DNA of 47,157 nt. It comes from Priapulus caudatus. Lineage: Eukaryota; Priapulida; Priapulimorpha; Priapulimorphida; Priapulidae. Under the pieces are notes generated by a model. It saw nothing but the letters and a program-made list of their open reading frames with translations, was not told where the DNA came from and made no database searches. Positions 10,465-21,522 of this stretch are shown here, one piece after another. Each line of letters starts with the position of its first letter. Position 1 is the stretch's first letter. The position numbers were made by a program, and so were the translations under genes. The DNA lies in NCBI RefSeq assembly GCF_000485595.1, contig NW_014577076.1:1168633-1215789 (forward strand), read 5' to 3'.

Positions 10465-10866
10465 TGCTAGGGGCACACGAGCGTATTTTATCGCCCGATC
10501 GCGGCGATTAAAATCGCCAGCGAATTTAATCGCCCGATCACGAAGGGGCACACGTAGCGAATTTAATCGCCCGATTTTAACATCACATGATATCAACAAC
10601 ACGTCCGATTGGTTTAGAAAAATCGATCGGGCGACAAAATACGCCGGACACGGGCACACGAGCGAATTTGCCAGCGTAAATAATCGCCGGCGTAAATAAT
10701 CGCCGGCGTAAATAATCGCCCGAAAATATCTAACATTTTGGATACGGGCGATTCGTGCGGGCGATTAAAATCGGCGTCGACGTGAACGGGCACACGGGCG
10801 AATTTTTCGAGCGATTTTCAAATTCGCGGCAATCGGGCGATAAAAATCGCTCGTGTGCCCCTACCT
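10465..10866. mobile_element. Harbinger-like element with internal copies of its TIR, TSD TAA
   Basis: The left TIR TGCTAGGGGCACACGAGCG continues to TATCGCCCGAT; the right TIR in reverse complement is AGGTAGGGGCACACGAGCG with the same continuation (about 35 bp). TAA flanks at 10462-10464 and 10867-10869. GGGCACACGNGCGAATTT recurs at about 10546, 10652 and 10789, and a 16-bp unit GGCGTAAATAATCGCC is repeated three times at about 10674-10720. No protein is encoded. Confidence 0.78.
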
Positions 10867-11055
10867 TAACGCAACTCTTCCATTAAAACGAATCCGTCAT
10901 ATCACATCGAAGATATGGGGGGTTATACAGGGTGTAACCACATGGTGTTGGTGGTTTGCAATCAGATATCCATATTAACGAGAGTAAATTAACGATGTTA
11001 ATGTTAATTATTGGTGGAAGTAACACAGTGGGAATTAACATAATGTAATTTTATT

Positions 11056-11086
11056 AGGAGTAGATTAATGATGTTAATGTACTCCT
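11056..11086 (+). repeat. Hairpin 2, ACTCCTGATAATA type
   Basis: AGGAGTA at 11056 pairs with TACTCCT ending 11086 around an AT-rich loop. The right side continues GATAATAAATTCC. Confidence 0.4.
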
Positions 11087-12172
11087 GATAATAAATTCCT
11101 GCGATACTTCTGCAAGAGACTTCTGCGTGGCCACACCATAGCTGCTAGTTATTACTAGATTTCACAGGAGGGACACAATAGGTTCCACGCAGTTATTGGC
11201 AACCACCAGCCTTGCATAGCACTCTATCTGATATTCTTTACCTATGTGTGGTCAATAAATCGCTCTTTTTTGCGGGTGAAGAGCTAGACAGTTGCTGAAT
11301 GTGCCTGCCACAATCACTCTGCCTTACTTGCAAATGCACATTTGAAAGGCCTAACCGTGAATGCGTGCGGATGGGAAAGAAAGGGGTTGTATTATATATA
11401 CACACACCGTCCCACGTCTCTTTGACTGTGGGATGTGAGTATTGTGTGTGGCGGTGGGGGAGGGGGCAGGGAGAGATAGTTCTCTTCATGTGTATTTAGC
11501 ATGTGTGCAAACGTGTGAGATGCATGTATGGTTTGTAAGTACACACAATTACGCAGCACTTGGTGCACATACGTGTGCATACGGAGGTGAATAGTAGTTG
11601 TAGGAGGTCAGTAATTATCAGCGTATCCTTTAAAGCACTCTCCACACGACACGATTAGTGGTTCAGATGCCAATTTCTTGCACATAGTCATCATCGTCGA
11701 CCACGCGGCGATAGCGTGAGCGAAAATTACTGTTGAATAGAAATCATGCTACGGACGTTTGATCTCACAGGCTAATCAGATCCTGCAATCACTACCAACG
11801 GTCTCACTGAAGCTCTTACTCGCCTTCATGCAAGCTTGAAAGCTGCAGATGCAATCTCTGCGTAACTCAATATAGACAACAGCCTGAACCAAAGCTTCTT
11901 TCTTCACTTAATATAATCAAAACGGCCACAATTTCATGCAATCGCCAAATTGTACGCAACAAATAAGCAATGCCATGCTCTCCAATACTACACATGCATT
12001 AGCGCTCCAACAAATATAATCGGTTTGCTGACGAAAAACTCACCCTGATCAACGCCAGCAAGCATTCGAGGTTTCTGTTAAGGAGTGAAAATCCACTGCA
12101 CTACATCCACGTAGATACAACGAGCTTGTTATTAGAATGCATAAAGCTACAACGTTGAATATGAATCCGTAC

Positions 12173-12329
12173 CTACGCTTGGGGATAGCAAACCAGTACT
12201 CAGGCCCGTGTCTCTTGGGTTGAGCTCCTTTAAGCAACCCAGGACAATGGCTGGACTTGCCCACCTTCAGACAGAGGTAGAGTGGCTGGTCCGATTGTTG
12301 TGTCAGTAGCTGCTGCTTCTCATTCAAAT
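12173..12329 (-). CDS. OXR1: OXR1-like exon 7: LNEKQQLL and EYWFAIP block
   Basis: 157 bases. The first two bases complete Asp with the last G of exon 6, and the last two start an Arg codon finished in exon 8. The acceptor is CGTTTCAG; the donor is CGTAG followed by GTACGG. It encodes DLNEKQQLLTQQ, then PLYLCLKVGK and PEYWFAIPKRR. The vertebrate family has FLCLRVGKP and EYWFAVPQER at the same positions. The insert between VGK and PEYW (SSHCPGLLKGAQPKRHG) is similar in length to the vertebrate linker. Confidence 0.95.
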
Positions 12330-13211
12330 CTGAAACGGCGACAGAAATCGAGCATGAAGTTCAATTATTTGACCAGCAATAGGAAAGTATATGATGCATT
12401 TCATGCATGCAGCTGCATGTAGCCTAGATTATTCTACCACATAATGCCAGTGCACTAATGGCTTGTATCACCAATGCAAAAACAGTATATAATTTAACAC
12501 AGGGAACGTTCTGATGGAAATGTGGATGTAAAGTTAGCAGATTTACATTCCTAACTTAATGATGCCAACACAAAATTACAACAGCAACTTGCTTTATGTA
12601 CTATAATAATTACAAACAGTACACACTCGACCAGAGTTTGTGAGTGTGTCTCTTGGCAACTATAATGAATTAATGTTCTATAGATCTAGGAAAAACAGTA
12701 CATACAGATACACATAAATCACAGCATGACATATGCACCTTGAAAAGCAAGAGTAGGTAGCAGAAGGATCTATAACTAACACATGTATAATCAATTCCGA
12801 TTTATTTTTTTCTAAATTGAGTTTCATCTTACTATCGTATCTACACTATCCTAATTAAGTTAGCTCTACCATAATCATATAACATATTCATCACCCCTCT
12901 GAGGCTAAATTTGTCTAATCTGACAAGACAAAACAAACTAATCTAGACAGAGAAACGTAATCCAGCAAATAGGATGGCAATAATGCAGCGTTGTTTTTAC
13001 ATGTTTTTGTTTGTTATTTGCAAACAACAATTTACACGTTGTTTTTATTGATATATCACATTAAGAATCAGAGCTAGACCAGAGTTATGGTTCTTGATGC
13101 TCAATGACAGTTGCACGAAAAGATTCCACTGCAGTAGGGCCCCAGGAAGTAAACTCAATTTCTAACCTATTCTAAAACTTACAAGCTATACCTAGCTAAC
13201 AAGCACACACA

Positions 13212-13216
<5 letters not shown>

Positions 13217-13268
<52 letters not shown>
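13217..13268 (+). repeat. (TA)n microsatellite
   Basis: About 26 TA dinucleotides without interruption. Confidence 0.97.
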
Positions 13269-13271
<3 letters not shown>

Positions 13272-13336
13272 TATTATATATATGAAAACAGAGAAACTTA
13301 AACGCCTACTAGATTAAGAAACAGAAAGACAAAACG

Positions 13337-13699
13337 CAGGGTTCATAGTAGTAAGACACATGTTGAAATAAGGACTTATAAGACCCTTTCTGGAGGCCAA
13401 AATAATACTTTTTTACGCGATTTTTGATAGATCACCATTAAAGTACTATTTTTAAGATCACCATTTAGACTATTAAAGTACACTAATATTTATATATACA
13501 CAATTGCACAGCAGATTTAATTATTCCGTATTATATATACAACAATTCTTACTCTAAGTCGAGAATAGTTTATAAAAAAATAAGGACTATTAAGTACTTT
13601 TCTAAGATTTTACCAAAAATAAGTACTAATAAGGGCCCTTATTTTATTTTTGGCAAAATAAGTACTTATAAGACTTTGGAAGACCCGCTACGAACCCTG
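13337..13699. mobile_element. hAT-like non-autonomous element
   Basis: The left end CAGGGTTCATAG and right end (reverse complement CAGGGTTCGTAGCGGGTCTT) are TIRs. Near both ends lie related stretches, AATAAGGACTTATAAGACC on the left and AATAAGTACTTATAAGACTT on the right. The interior is AT-rich with AAGTACTATTTTT-type motifs. The CAGGGTTCGTA start is typical of a widespread hAT-like family. The flanking AAACG repeats do not form a clean 8-bp duplication. Confidence 0.5.
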
Positions 13700-13937
13700 A
13701 AACGATCACCACACCTTGTCCGCAGCTAATGCCTCTGCTGCCGTTAAAAACCACTACACAGAATACGACTGGAACGCGCAACAAGTTCACGTGCCTTTTA
13801 CTGCTAGTCTGCTACGCTATGAGCTCATGTATTAGTGTGAGTGTCCGAGCCATAGTCCGAGCTGTACAGTGGCTACTAGATACCCCAATGTACCTCAATG
13901 TACCCACGATGTACCCAATGTACCCACGATACCCCAA

Positions 13938-13992
13938 TGTAACACAAACACAGGATAGGGTTAGATTACGCCTATCCTGTGTTTTGGTTACA
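13938..13992. repeat. Hairpin with 22-bp arms
   Basis: The left arm 13938-13959 (ends ACACAGGATAGG) and right arm 13971-13992 (starts CCTATCCTGTGT) pair with two mismatches around an 11-base loop, GTTAGATTACG. It is preceded by CAATGTACCCACGATGTACC-type short repeats (13885-13935). Possibly a very small MITE. Confidence 0.6.
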
Positions 13993-14130
13993 TTATTGCA
14001 TCTAAGTGGCTACATGTGCTACCGCGCACTCATACGCTACTTCACCACATGTTCCATTCCAACTGCCGCCGCCGCCTCTGCTGCTATGTTCAACTAAAGT
14101 ACTTTCTGCTCTACACTGCTGAAGTCGATG

Positions 14131-14380
14131 TACGAATGGATGGACGAATGGATGGACGAATGGATGGCTGGACAGATGGATGGATGCATGGATCGACTGA
14201 TGCGTGGATGGATGGATGGATGGATGGATGGATGGATGGATGGATGGATGGATGGATGGATGGATGGATGGATGGATGGATGGATGGATGGATGGATGGA
14301 TGGACAGATGCATGGATGGATGGATGGACAGATGCATGGATGGATGGATGGATGGATAGATGGATGGATGGGGTGGATAG
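14131..14380 (+). repeat. (GGAT)n microsatellite with variants
   Basis: About 250 bp of TGGA/GGAT units interrupted by TGGACAGATGCA and TGGACGAA variants. It keeps all three frames on both strands open, so the 110-154 codon frames here are artefacts. Confidence 0.97.
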
Positions 14381-15177
14381 ATGGAAGTCTGCTGTCGTGC
14401 GTACTGCCACGTGCATGCAGCAGCTCCAACTGGACAGCTGAAACTTGCTGGTATTTGTGTATGGGTGAATAAATCCTGGCGTGAGTATAATCAATAAGTG
14501 CAAATCAGTTGGCTTTTCTTTGCAGTACCCCGTAGCGGTTAACAAAATGGCAGGGCGGCGGCAGGCAGGTGACAATCGAGCGCACAGTCGCTGCTTCCTG
14601 ATCTAAAATGTCACCATTATACAGTGATGACAAAAGGTAAATAAAGAAAAAATCGGATGCACGTGAAATGATAGAGCGTGGGCAGATGAGCCCAACATTA
14701 ACTGACAATTTGGACGAGTATCTTTCACGACAAAACGCGCAGTGCGTCTCAGGCTACCAGCGAATGTTGCTAGTGACGTTTTCATTTAAGGAATACTCTA
14801 GAAATATTAACTTTACCGGATAATAGAATATGCGGATATAATTGTTACCAAACTGTAGTGGTATAGAATAATTTACCCATTCCATTAGAAAAAAAGCCTG
14901 CAAATATAACTAAAAATTATCAAGAGGTCCTAGTGATTACTATTAATTCTCGCGGTTATAACTAACAATTATTTCATCAAGAGAGAATGAGCATTATTTT
15001 CCAAGCTCGAAGATGTGAGAAAAAAACAAAGACAGAATGACAGAAACAGAGTAGATTATAGAGGTAATAATATAGGTAATTAAACGAAGCAGGACTGAAG
15101 CATCGCTCCACGGCCGAATGCACACCAATAGGAAACACTGGTATGCAAACGACACCTGCAAGACCTGTGCCAAACAA

Positions 15178-15306
15178 GCAGGTCCTAAAGAAAGCAGAGC
15201 AAAGCACTGCCACGTTCGCAGCAGGTCCTAAAGAAAGCAGAGCAAAGCACTGCCACGTTCGCAGCAGGTCCTAAAGAAAGCAGAGCAAAGCACTGCCACG
15301 TTCGCA
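15178..15306 (+). repeat. Three perfect tandem copies of a 43-bp unit
   Basis: The unit starts GCAGGTCCTAAAGAAAGCAG and ends GCCACGTTCGCA; copies begin at 15178, 15221 and 15264. They are identical, so the duplication is recent or homogenised. A partial fourth copy (GCAGGT) follows. Confidence 0.95.
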
Positions 15307-15539
15307 GCAGGTTGGCGCAGCAACAACTGGTGACAGGAAATTGTTCATTCATGCATGCAGCAAATGTAGAGTGGGAGAGAGCTGAAACATGGTCTTACCA
15401 CAGCCAGTGCACTCTGTTAGGAGAAAGGTGACAACATGTTAATGTATGATGCACACAACCCTACCTCTTCTTCCTCCTATCCCTCCTTCTCCTCCTGCTC
15501 TTCCTCCGCCCCTTCTCCTCCTCCTTTGTCTCCTCCTTA

Positions 15540-15774
15540 AGCAGGGTTTACACTACCGACTTTATGTTGGGGAATTGGCGAGTTGGACCAATTTTACAAC
15601 TCGGCAACTCCGAGTTGGCGAAAATAGAACATGTTTTAATCTCCCATCTAGTTGCTATCGATCGGTTGGTCAGGCAACTTTTGCGTTTACACTGCCGAGT
15701 TTATATAGTTGGGAAGTTGAACCAATTCACCAATTCGCCAACACTGTCAACAAGCCGATAGTGTAAACCCAGCT
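15540..15774. mobile_element. Short Harbinger-like MITE, TSD TTA
   Basis: The left TIR AGCAGGGTTTACACTACCGA and right TIR (reverse complement AGCTGGGTTTACACTATCGG) differ at a few positions. TTA lies at 15537-15539 and 15775-15777. The interior has further GTTTACACTGCCGAGTT and GAGTTGGCGAAA copies. 235 bp, non-coding. Confidence 0.75.
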
Positions 15775-16620
15775 TTATCATCATAATTGTCACTGTCCAC
15801 CATTACCACCACCACCATCACCATCATCATCACCATCTTCATCATCATCGTCATCATCTTCATCATCATCCAAACCATCATTGTCAATATAGTAGCTGTC
15901 ATAACTATAGTTATCATCATGGTTAATCCATCATAATCACAACAGCGTCACAAATCGAAATTTTTCTTGTGATAAAACGTGAATGATTCCTTGTTTTGAT
16001 ATCTACAGACTCAGTAGATACGTAGATTCGGGTCTTTAATATTCCGTGCCTGCATTAACTAAAGTTAGGTATAATAACAGAACTAGTGCAGCCATGGTAG
16101 CAAATACTTTTTACCAGAGGACATTCGATCCTAACTTACAAAAGTAAAATACCAAAGGTACAGGCAATTTCTGTTAAAACGATGACCAGTTGTACTGGGT
16201 CGTTTATATTTTCAAATTGCGATGACCCTATGTGACCGTCCGTACTTCATTTAATGTGAAACTTGGGTTAACCATGAGTGACTATATTTAGAAACAACGA
16301 ATCAGGGGAAATTGGGCTAGGAGCCAAAAGGAGCTTCACTATGGGCAGAGGCCATAGGACATTATTGTTGGATGCGGGAGACGTGGAACTGAGCTATGGT
16401 TTTCACTTCAGTTGCTGAGTGTGTGCTGCCTGGTTTTTTTTCTCTGGTAGCAAGTACTTGCTACCATGTAACAACGTCATTTCTGACCCTACATTATTTA
16501 TTACTGACAAAAAAATAATTTAAATCCATTTCACATATTAAATATACACAGTACAGAATAGGCAAATCCCCGCACATAGCTACTCTAGTCTCTACGTGAG
16601 TGCGTTCGCACGTGCATGCG

Positions 16621-16855
<235 letters not shown>

Positions 16856-17220
16856 AGTGGGGGAGTATCAAGCTTGCCAGTCTGAACAGCAGCCAGGCAC
16901 ATGCACAAAAAAGGACTCGCAATGGACAATGAGTTATATGGGTATGTACAAATGAACTAGGTGGTATCGAGTGGCTATAGCACAAACAAGAAATCATTCA
17001 ATTCTGGCAGAAAAAAATATCGATGGACTTCAGCAATGCTGGATATTACTGTTAACTATATTACTGTTAACTATATTACTGTTAACTAAACATATATATA
17101 CTGTTAACAATCAACCAAACAACTCTCTTATGGCAACCCAGGATGGATGCTCACCATGGTGTACAGGTAAAGATAAAGTCAGGATTACAGCTATGTGATT
17201 ACCTTACCAGTCTAACAACC

Positions 17221-17366
17221 AGGGGCCCATTATCAGAAACATCATATATAGTTATGACATCATAGTCTAAAATATGATAACTTTAGTAGTGCAGAGAAAT
17301 GTAAAGGTTATGACATTTTAGACTTATAATAGTCATAAATATTTGTGTTTCTGACAATGGGGTCCA
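17221..17366. mobile_element. Small inverted-repeat element (GGGGCCCATTATCAGAAAC ends)
   Basis: The left end AGGGGCCCATTATCAGAAAC and right end (reverse complement GGACCCCATTGTCAGAAACA) are imperfect TIRs. The interior repeats GTTATGACAT and TATAATAGTCATAA. About 146 bp; TSD unclear. Confidence 0.5.
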
Positions 17367-17442
17367 TAACCATAACTCCAATCTAACCTCAACCTAGCTG
17401 TAACTCGATGTTTATAAATGGACCTCCCAACTCACTATACCC

Positions 17443-17600
17443 CAGGGGCGGATCCAGGATTTTTGAAAGGGGGGAGTCCAGGAAGAAATAAATGGCACTT
17501 TTTCCTGCTTAATTTTGCTGGTGTTTTAAAAAGCTGCCGAAGGCAGCTTATGCGACGTGCCCAAGGCGGTCGGTTTCGGGGACCTCCTCCAAGAAATTAA
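17443..17600 (+). mobile_element. CGGATCC-type (hAT-like) element, 5' part
   Basis: Begins CAGGGGCGGATCCAGGATTT, the usual left end of a common animal non-autonomous hAT-like family. A GCTGCCGAAGGCAGC palindrome at about 17531 and an A run after 17597 follow. The right terminus is not recognised; the sequence to about 17905, with its C run at 17891-17905, may belong to it. Confidence 0.45.
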
Positions 17601-18348
17601 AAAAAAATTGGTGCATTCTGAGAGCATCTGAGCAGTAATTTTGATGTCTAGAATGCAAGATGGAATTCCAAATTTTTAGCAGAAAATTTTCTTTTAAATC
17701 ATCCTACAGTGAAATTCACACAGACAATAAAATCGAGTTGAAAAACACAAATGTATCAGATCCGGTCCCACGGACCTCTCTTTGCCCATTTCTAAGTTTT
17801 TATAACGAATTTATATATATATAAGTAAATCGTTATCAGAAAAACTAACCTTAACAAAAAAAGGGATGACATTTTTTAGGGCACTTGGGGACCCCCCCCC
17901 CCCCCTGTACCCTACACTTTTGTTGTTACTTGTGGTAGAGTTCTGCTACTGGGCACAGTAGTTGTGTTTGTGTACCCAGCCCACATGTGTAGTATAACGT
18001 TTCCGGCTAAGTAAGGCTGCACTATTTTAAGAGGTTGCGGTACCCCCCTCCCCCCCCCCCCCACACACACACACCACCACTACTACAAATGTCTCTACTG
18101 ATAGTATGCTCTCGTGAGGCTTATAATTCCTAGTCAATCAGTAACCAACAGTAAAACACTGTGCTGCTGGTATATTATGTGTAACAGTTTGCACTGTACA
18201 CATGGGATTCCGGGAAGTACAAACACTGAGTAAACTGGCCCCCGGGTTATGTGCATGTTCACCCTGTATGCACACATCCACGTCTGCCGATGTACACTAC
18301 CAACAGTCAAATTATAGCGCATCGGCCATGTTTCTAACTACTATTATG

Positions 18349-18871
18349 GCTGAGAGGGTCTATGTCCCCCAGGCAGAGTTTGCTAAGGGGGTCCGGCATG
18401 CCCCCCGGAAAAATTTTGGATTCTGAGATGCAATTTCCTGCATTCTGGAGGTCAAAAATGACAATAAATTGACAAAAAATGACAATAATTGACAAATTTT
18501 TTTTTTTTCGATCACAGTGAAATTCGTAGTTTGATACAAACTGGTCGTAGTGGTGCAAAATGAATAGAAATTCGTATAAAATACGGATAAATCGTAGTGG
18601 TTGGCATCTCTGCCCAGGGTACTGCCGGAACGTACCCTGGGTACGGGCCGGTATACCGGAACGTACCCTGGTATTATCTAATATGCCGGACTGTACCTCG
18701 CCTACTCCACTAATGAGTCTAGGGAGTCGCCTACGCCTACGCCTACGCCTACGCCTACGCCTACTCCCTAACCCTAACCATATCAAATAGTTACCAGGGT
18801 ACGTTCCGGTATACAGGACCGTACCCAGGGTACATTCTGGCAGTACCCTGGGGGACATAGACCCTATGAGC
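18349..18871. mobile_element. Family 1 inverted-repeat element, copy C, 9-bp TSD, with nested insertion
   Basis: The left end GCTGAGAGGGTCTATGTCCC and right end (reverse complement GCTCATAGGGTCTATGTCCC) are flanked by ACTATTATG at 18340-18348 and 18872-18880, a perfect 9-bp duplication that fixes the family 1 boundaries. The core has GCCTAC repeated and a short CCCTAACCCTAACC at 18766-18779. A 239-bp insertion (18374-18612) splits the left TIR. Confidence 0.88.
18374..18612. mobile_element. Insertion nested in the left TIR of copy C, 6-bp TSD
   Basis: It starts CAGAGTTTGCTAAGGGGGTC and ends GGCATCTCTG, with 5-bp inverted ends CAGAG/CTCTG. CCCAGG lies on both sides (18368-18373 and 18613-18618), while copies A and B have a single uninterrupted CCCCC-GGG junction here. 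The GGTCCGGCATGCCCCCCGG motif resembles that of other short invertebrate repeats. It is the youngest event in this stack. Confidence 0.65.
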
Positions 18872-20351
18872 ACTATTATGATAACTCTGCATCAGTGCAT
18901 GCCGGTTTGAAGGGCTACATCATCACACTATATCCTACCTCCTAAGGAAGTTCGATCCTTACCAGAACCATTGACTAGATGTCTGACATGCCCAAATTTT
19001 GCAGATGTTGTCACACCCACCCTAACTGATATTTCTTTTAAATTTATCGTGGGCAGAATCAACACTATAACGTGGGCAGCGTGAAAATTGAGTCCCAGCG
19101 TACTTTAAGATACCGGTACAGTAATAGTAGATATAAATAAGGATAATCTGCTGTACCCGTACGTAACGTGAGCAGTAGTAATCAACCTAGCATTGCGCGT
19201 GTTGTTGACGGCAACATAAAGCGTTGTAAAAAAACCTATCAAATACGAACTCATCTACAGCAACAGCGCACAATACAAGTTCCTCTTCTGCCAGCAGCAG
19301 CCTTCTGGGCTCCATCATCGTTGCAAGCAGCCTAAAGTATTCAAGTTACAATTGATATTTACCACGCTCCCTTATCTATCTATCACACGATTGTTGCAGT
19401 GTGTATTGTCTAGCTCACTCACCACGCAACCTACGTCGCTGGATGGGGTGCAAACACTCGTGCCCTAGCAATCGACGCCGAAAAACAGCTACAATGTCTC
19501 ACATCACTTCGCTGACTGAAGCCATATTGGATTCACACAATTTATCTGGCCTGTTTATATCGCTTCTCCGAGAAGGAAAATCAATAGCCGTGTGTTGCTA
19601 AGCTGGCAGCTGCTGCCCTCTCCTGGCACGCAAAATTCTCACTGTAAAATCGACGAGGCGGGTGGAACAGCGATCGTGCATTCTCATGCACGCAAGATCC
19701 GACTACAACTCTAGCGTTGGTGTTGCCACTACTCGGCTACTCGATGGCGACAATTTTAGGAACGATGATTGAATTTATGCATGAATTACAATCATCATAA
19801 TGACAGCACCATTATGATGACGGCACCATGCAACCACAACATACGCGCATGATGACTTTTCGTGGCATCAACCACAAAATACGCGCATGAGGACTTCATG
19901 ATATTGTGATTTTGTGTGGTGTCAGGGGGTGTCACGCGGGGTCAGGCGTGAGCATGCTTCACACAATGACATAGATGTGACAATGTGCGCGAGTATTATA
20001 TGCATGCGAGTGTCAGGGTTTGGCTGGACAACGAGTAGACACACACTAACACATGCCAGAAACACAGTTTCCCTAGAAGATTTATGTGTCATAAAAGTGT
20101 GCATTACTGGAATGCCAAATGGATGTGACAACAGCTTTACCACTTTTAGAAACTATAGAGTAATTTTGGATGGTGTCAGAATTGTAAAATGCGGCCTTTG
20201 AATGCGCTTGCTCTCACTTTAAAACGAAGTATCTCCATCTGCGGCGAACGCGATGAATGTGGTGGTCTGTCATCAGATGCTGGTTGCGTGGCAGTGCATG
20301 CACTCTTGCTAACTACCTAGCGGTCCCGTGCGGTTCCACTAACCGGCGTGA

Positions 20352-20428
20352 TGCACGCACGCACACACACACACGCACGCACGCACACACACAGGCACGT
20401 ACACGCACGCACACGCACGCTCACACCT
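20352..20428 (+). repeat. (CACG/CA)n tract directly after the exon 6 donor
   Basis: On the transcript this is a (TG/CGTG)n run starting within about ten bases of the 5' splice site at 20430. The same arrangement follows exon 3 (27781-27857). Confidence 0.9.
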
Positions 20429-20430
20429 AC

Positions 20431-21522
20431 CGTCAATAGACGCGAACAGGTCTGGCCGGTCTGTCCTCGTCAGCACGCATTTCATGCCGATGCTGCTCTT
20501 GCGGCCGCTCTCCTTGAATGCGCGCCGTGCCTCCTCCGTGTACCACAGCTGCTGCTCAAGCTGACACACGATGTCGGCCTTCGACATGGGCGCGCGCTCT
20601 CCGCGCGTCTTTGCATCGCCGTCCTTGCCGCGCAGCAGCCCCGCCGTGTAGCCGACGATGCTGCGGCTGCGCGCGGCATAGTCAGAGAGGCTCGACAGCC
20701 GCGGCCGGCGGAAGGAGCGTGAGCGCTGCTTCGTCTTCGGCTTGCCGTCGACCGGGTTCGACTTGCGCATCTTCAGCGACATCTTGCGCGGCTCGGGACT
20801 CGGCAGCGGGTCAGGCGCGCCCTCCACCGGCTCGTCGGACATGATGCTGAAGTAAGGGAAGGTCGCGCGACGCTGGAGGATCTTGGAGTTGTCTCGCTTC
20901 TTCTCCTTGCCAGCGTCAGCAGCAGCCGGCTCTGCCTCCTCCTCGTCTTTGCCGTCGGTGAAGACGGCATCGCCTTCACATTCCCCATCGGCTATGTTTT
21001 CGTCTGCTGATGCAGTAACGGTTGCTGGTAGCGGGCTGCCCTGCGGTGGTGGGCTGTCATGCAGTGGCGAGCTGCCCTCTGGTGGCGGCGGGGACCCGGG
21101 AGGCTGAGGTGATTCCTGGGAATCAGGGGATGGGGTTGGCTGTGGAGTCCCCAGCTGCGGAGTGCTGGGTGGGAGCGGCGTGTCAGGCGAGGAACTATCC
21201 TGCTCAAGGTCGCTTGAGCCGATGTGGAAACTGTGCAGTTTGATCTTTGGTGTCACAGGCTCTCGGGCAACAGAGTCCTGCTCCGTGGCGCCCTCTGGCA
21301 CTGTGACCTTGGCTAGCTTTGGAAGCGTAGTCGTGGTGCCCTCTGACACCGCAGCCATGTCTTCTAGGGTTGTAGCCTCGTACGCTGACTGGATGCGAGG
21401 CAGCGTGGGGCGTTGCGGCTCCACACCCGGCATCGTCGTCTCCGACTGATTGAAAGCATTGTAGTATTCACTTTGAGCAAGGGCAGGATTCGCGACGGCA
21501 GCACTGCTACGACTGCACTGAC
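20431..21522 (-). CDS. OXR1: OXR1-like exon 6: long disordered region, Pro-rich, acidic then basic, with a terminal helix
   Basis: 1092 bases (2 + 363 codons + 1). The acceptor is ATTGGTAG at 21524-21523; the donor is GACG followed by GTAGGT. The N-terminal third is polar (NPALAQSEYYNAFNQSETT, then LPKLAKVTVPEG). A Pro-rich stretch (PDTPLPPSTPQLGTPQPTPS) follows, then an acidic block (DGKDEEEAEP) and RRATFPYFSIMSDEP. A very basic Ser/Arg stretch (KPKTKQRSRSFRRPRLSSLS) follows that. It ends in a helical part (KADIVCQLEQQLWYTEEARR) that leads into exon 7. Most of this is not alignable by eye with vertebrate OXR1/NCOA7. The exon is far more GC-rich than the flanking introns. A single uninterrupted frame over 1.09 kb and phase matches at both ends support it. 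Confidence 0.9.

Larger units (their letters stand above)
3912..12172. other. Intron 7, 8.3 kb: repeats, no gene
   Basis: Besides the repeats listed separately there are: a degenerate ACATAATAACAA-type tandem repeat at 4005-4190; AT-rich unique sequence at 5130-5640, 6340-7780 and 8990-9160; a small stem CTTGCGCCTCCGCAAG near 9490; and unremarkable AT-rich DNA at 9560-10440 and 10900-12170. The open frames are short and resemble no known protein. Confidence 0.65.

Noticed and set aside
14002-14575. Frames of 111-154 codons rich in IHPS or MDGW repeats
   Set aside because: Translations of the (GGAT)n microsatellite.
20348-21243. Several frames of 70-124 codons antisense to or overlapping exon 6
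   Set aside because: Shadows of a GC-rich real exon in other frames.
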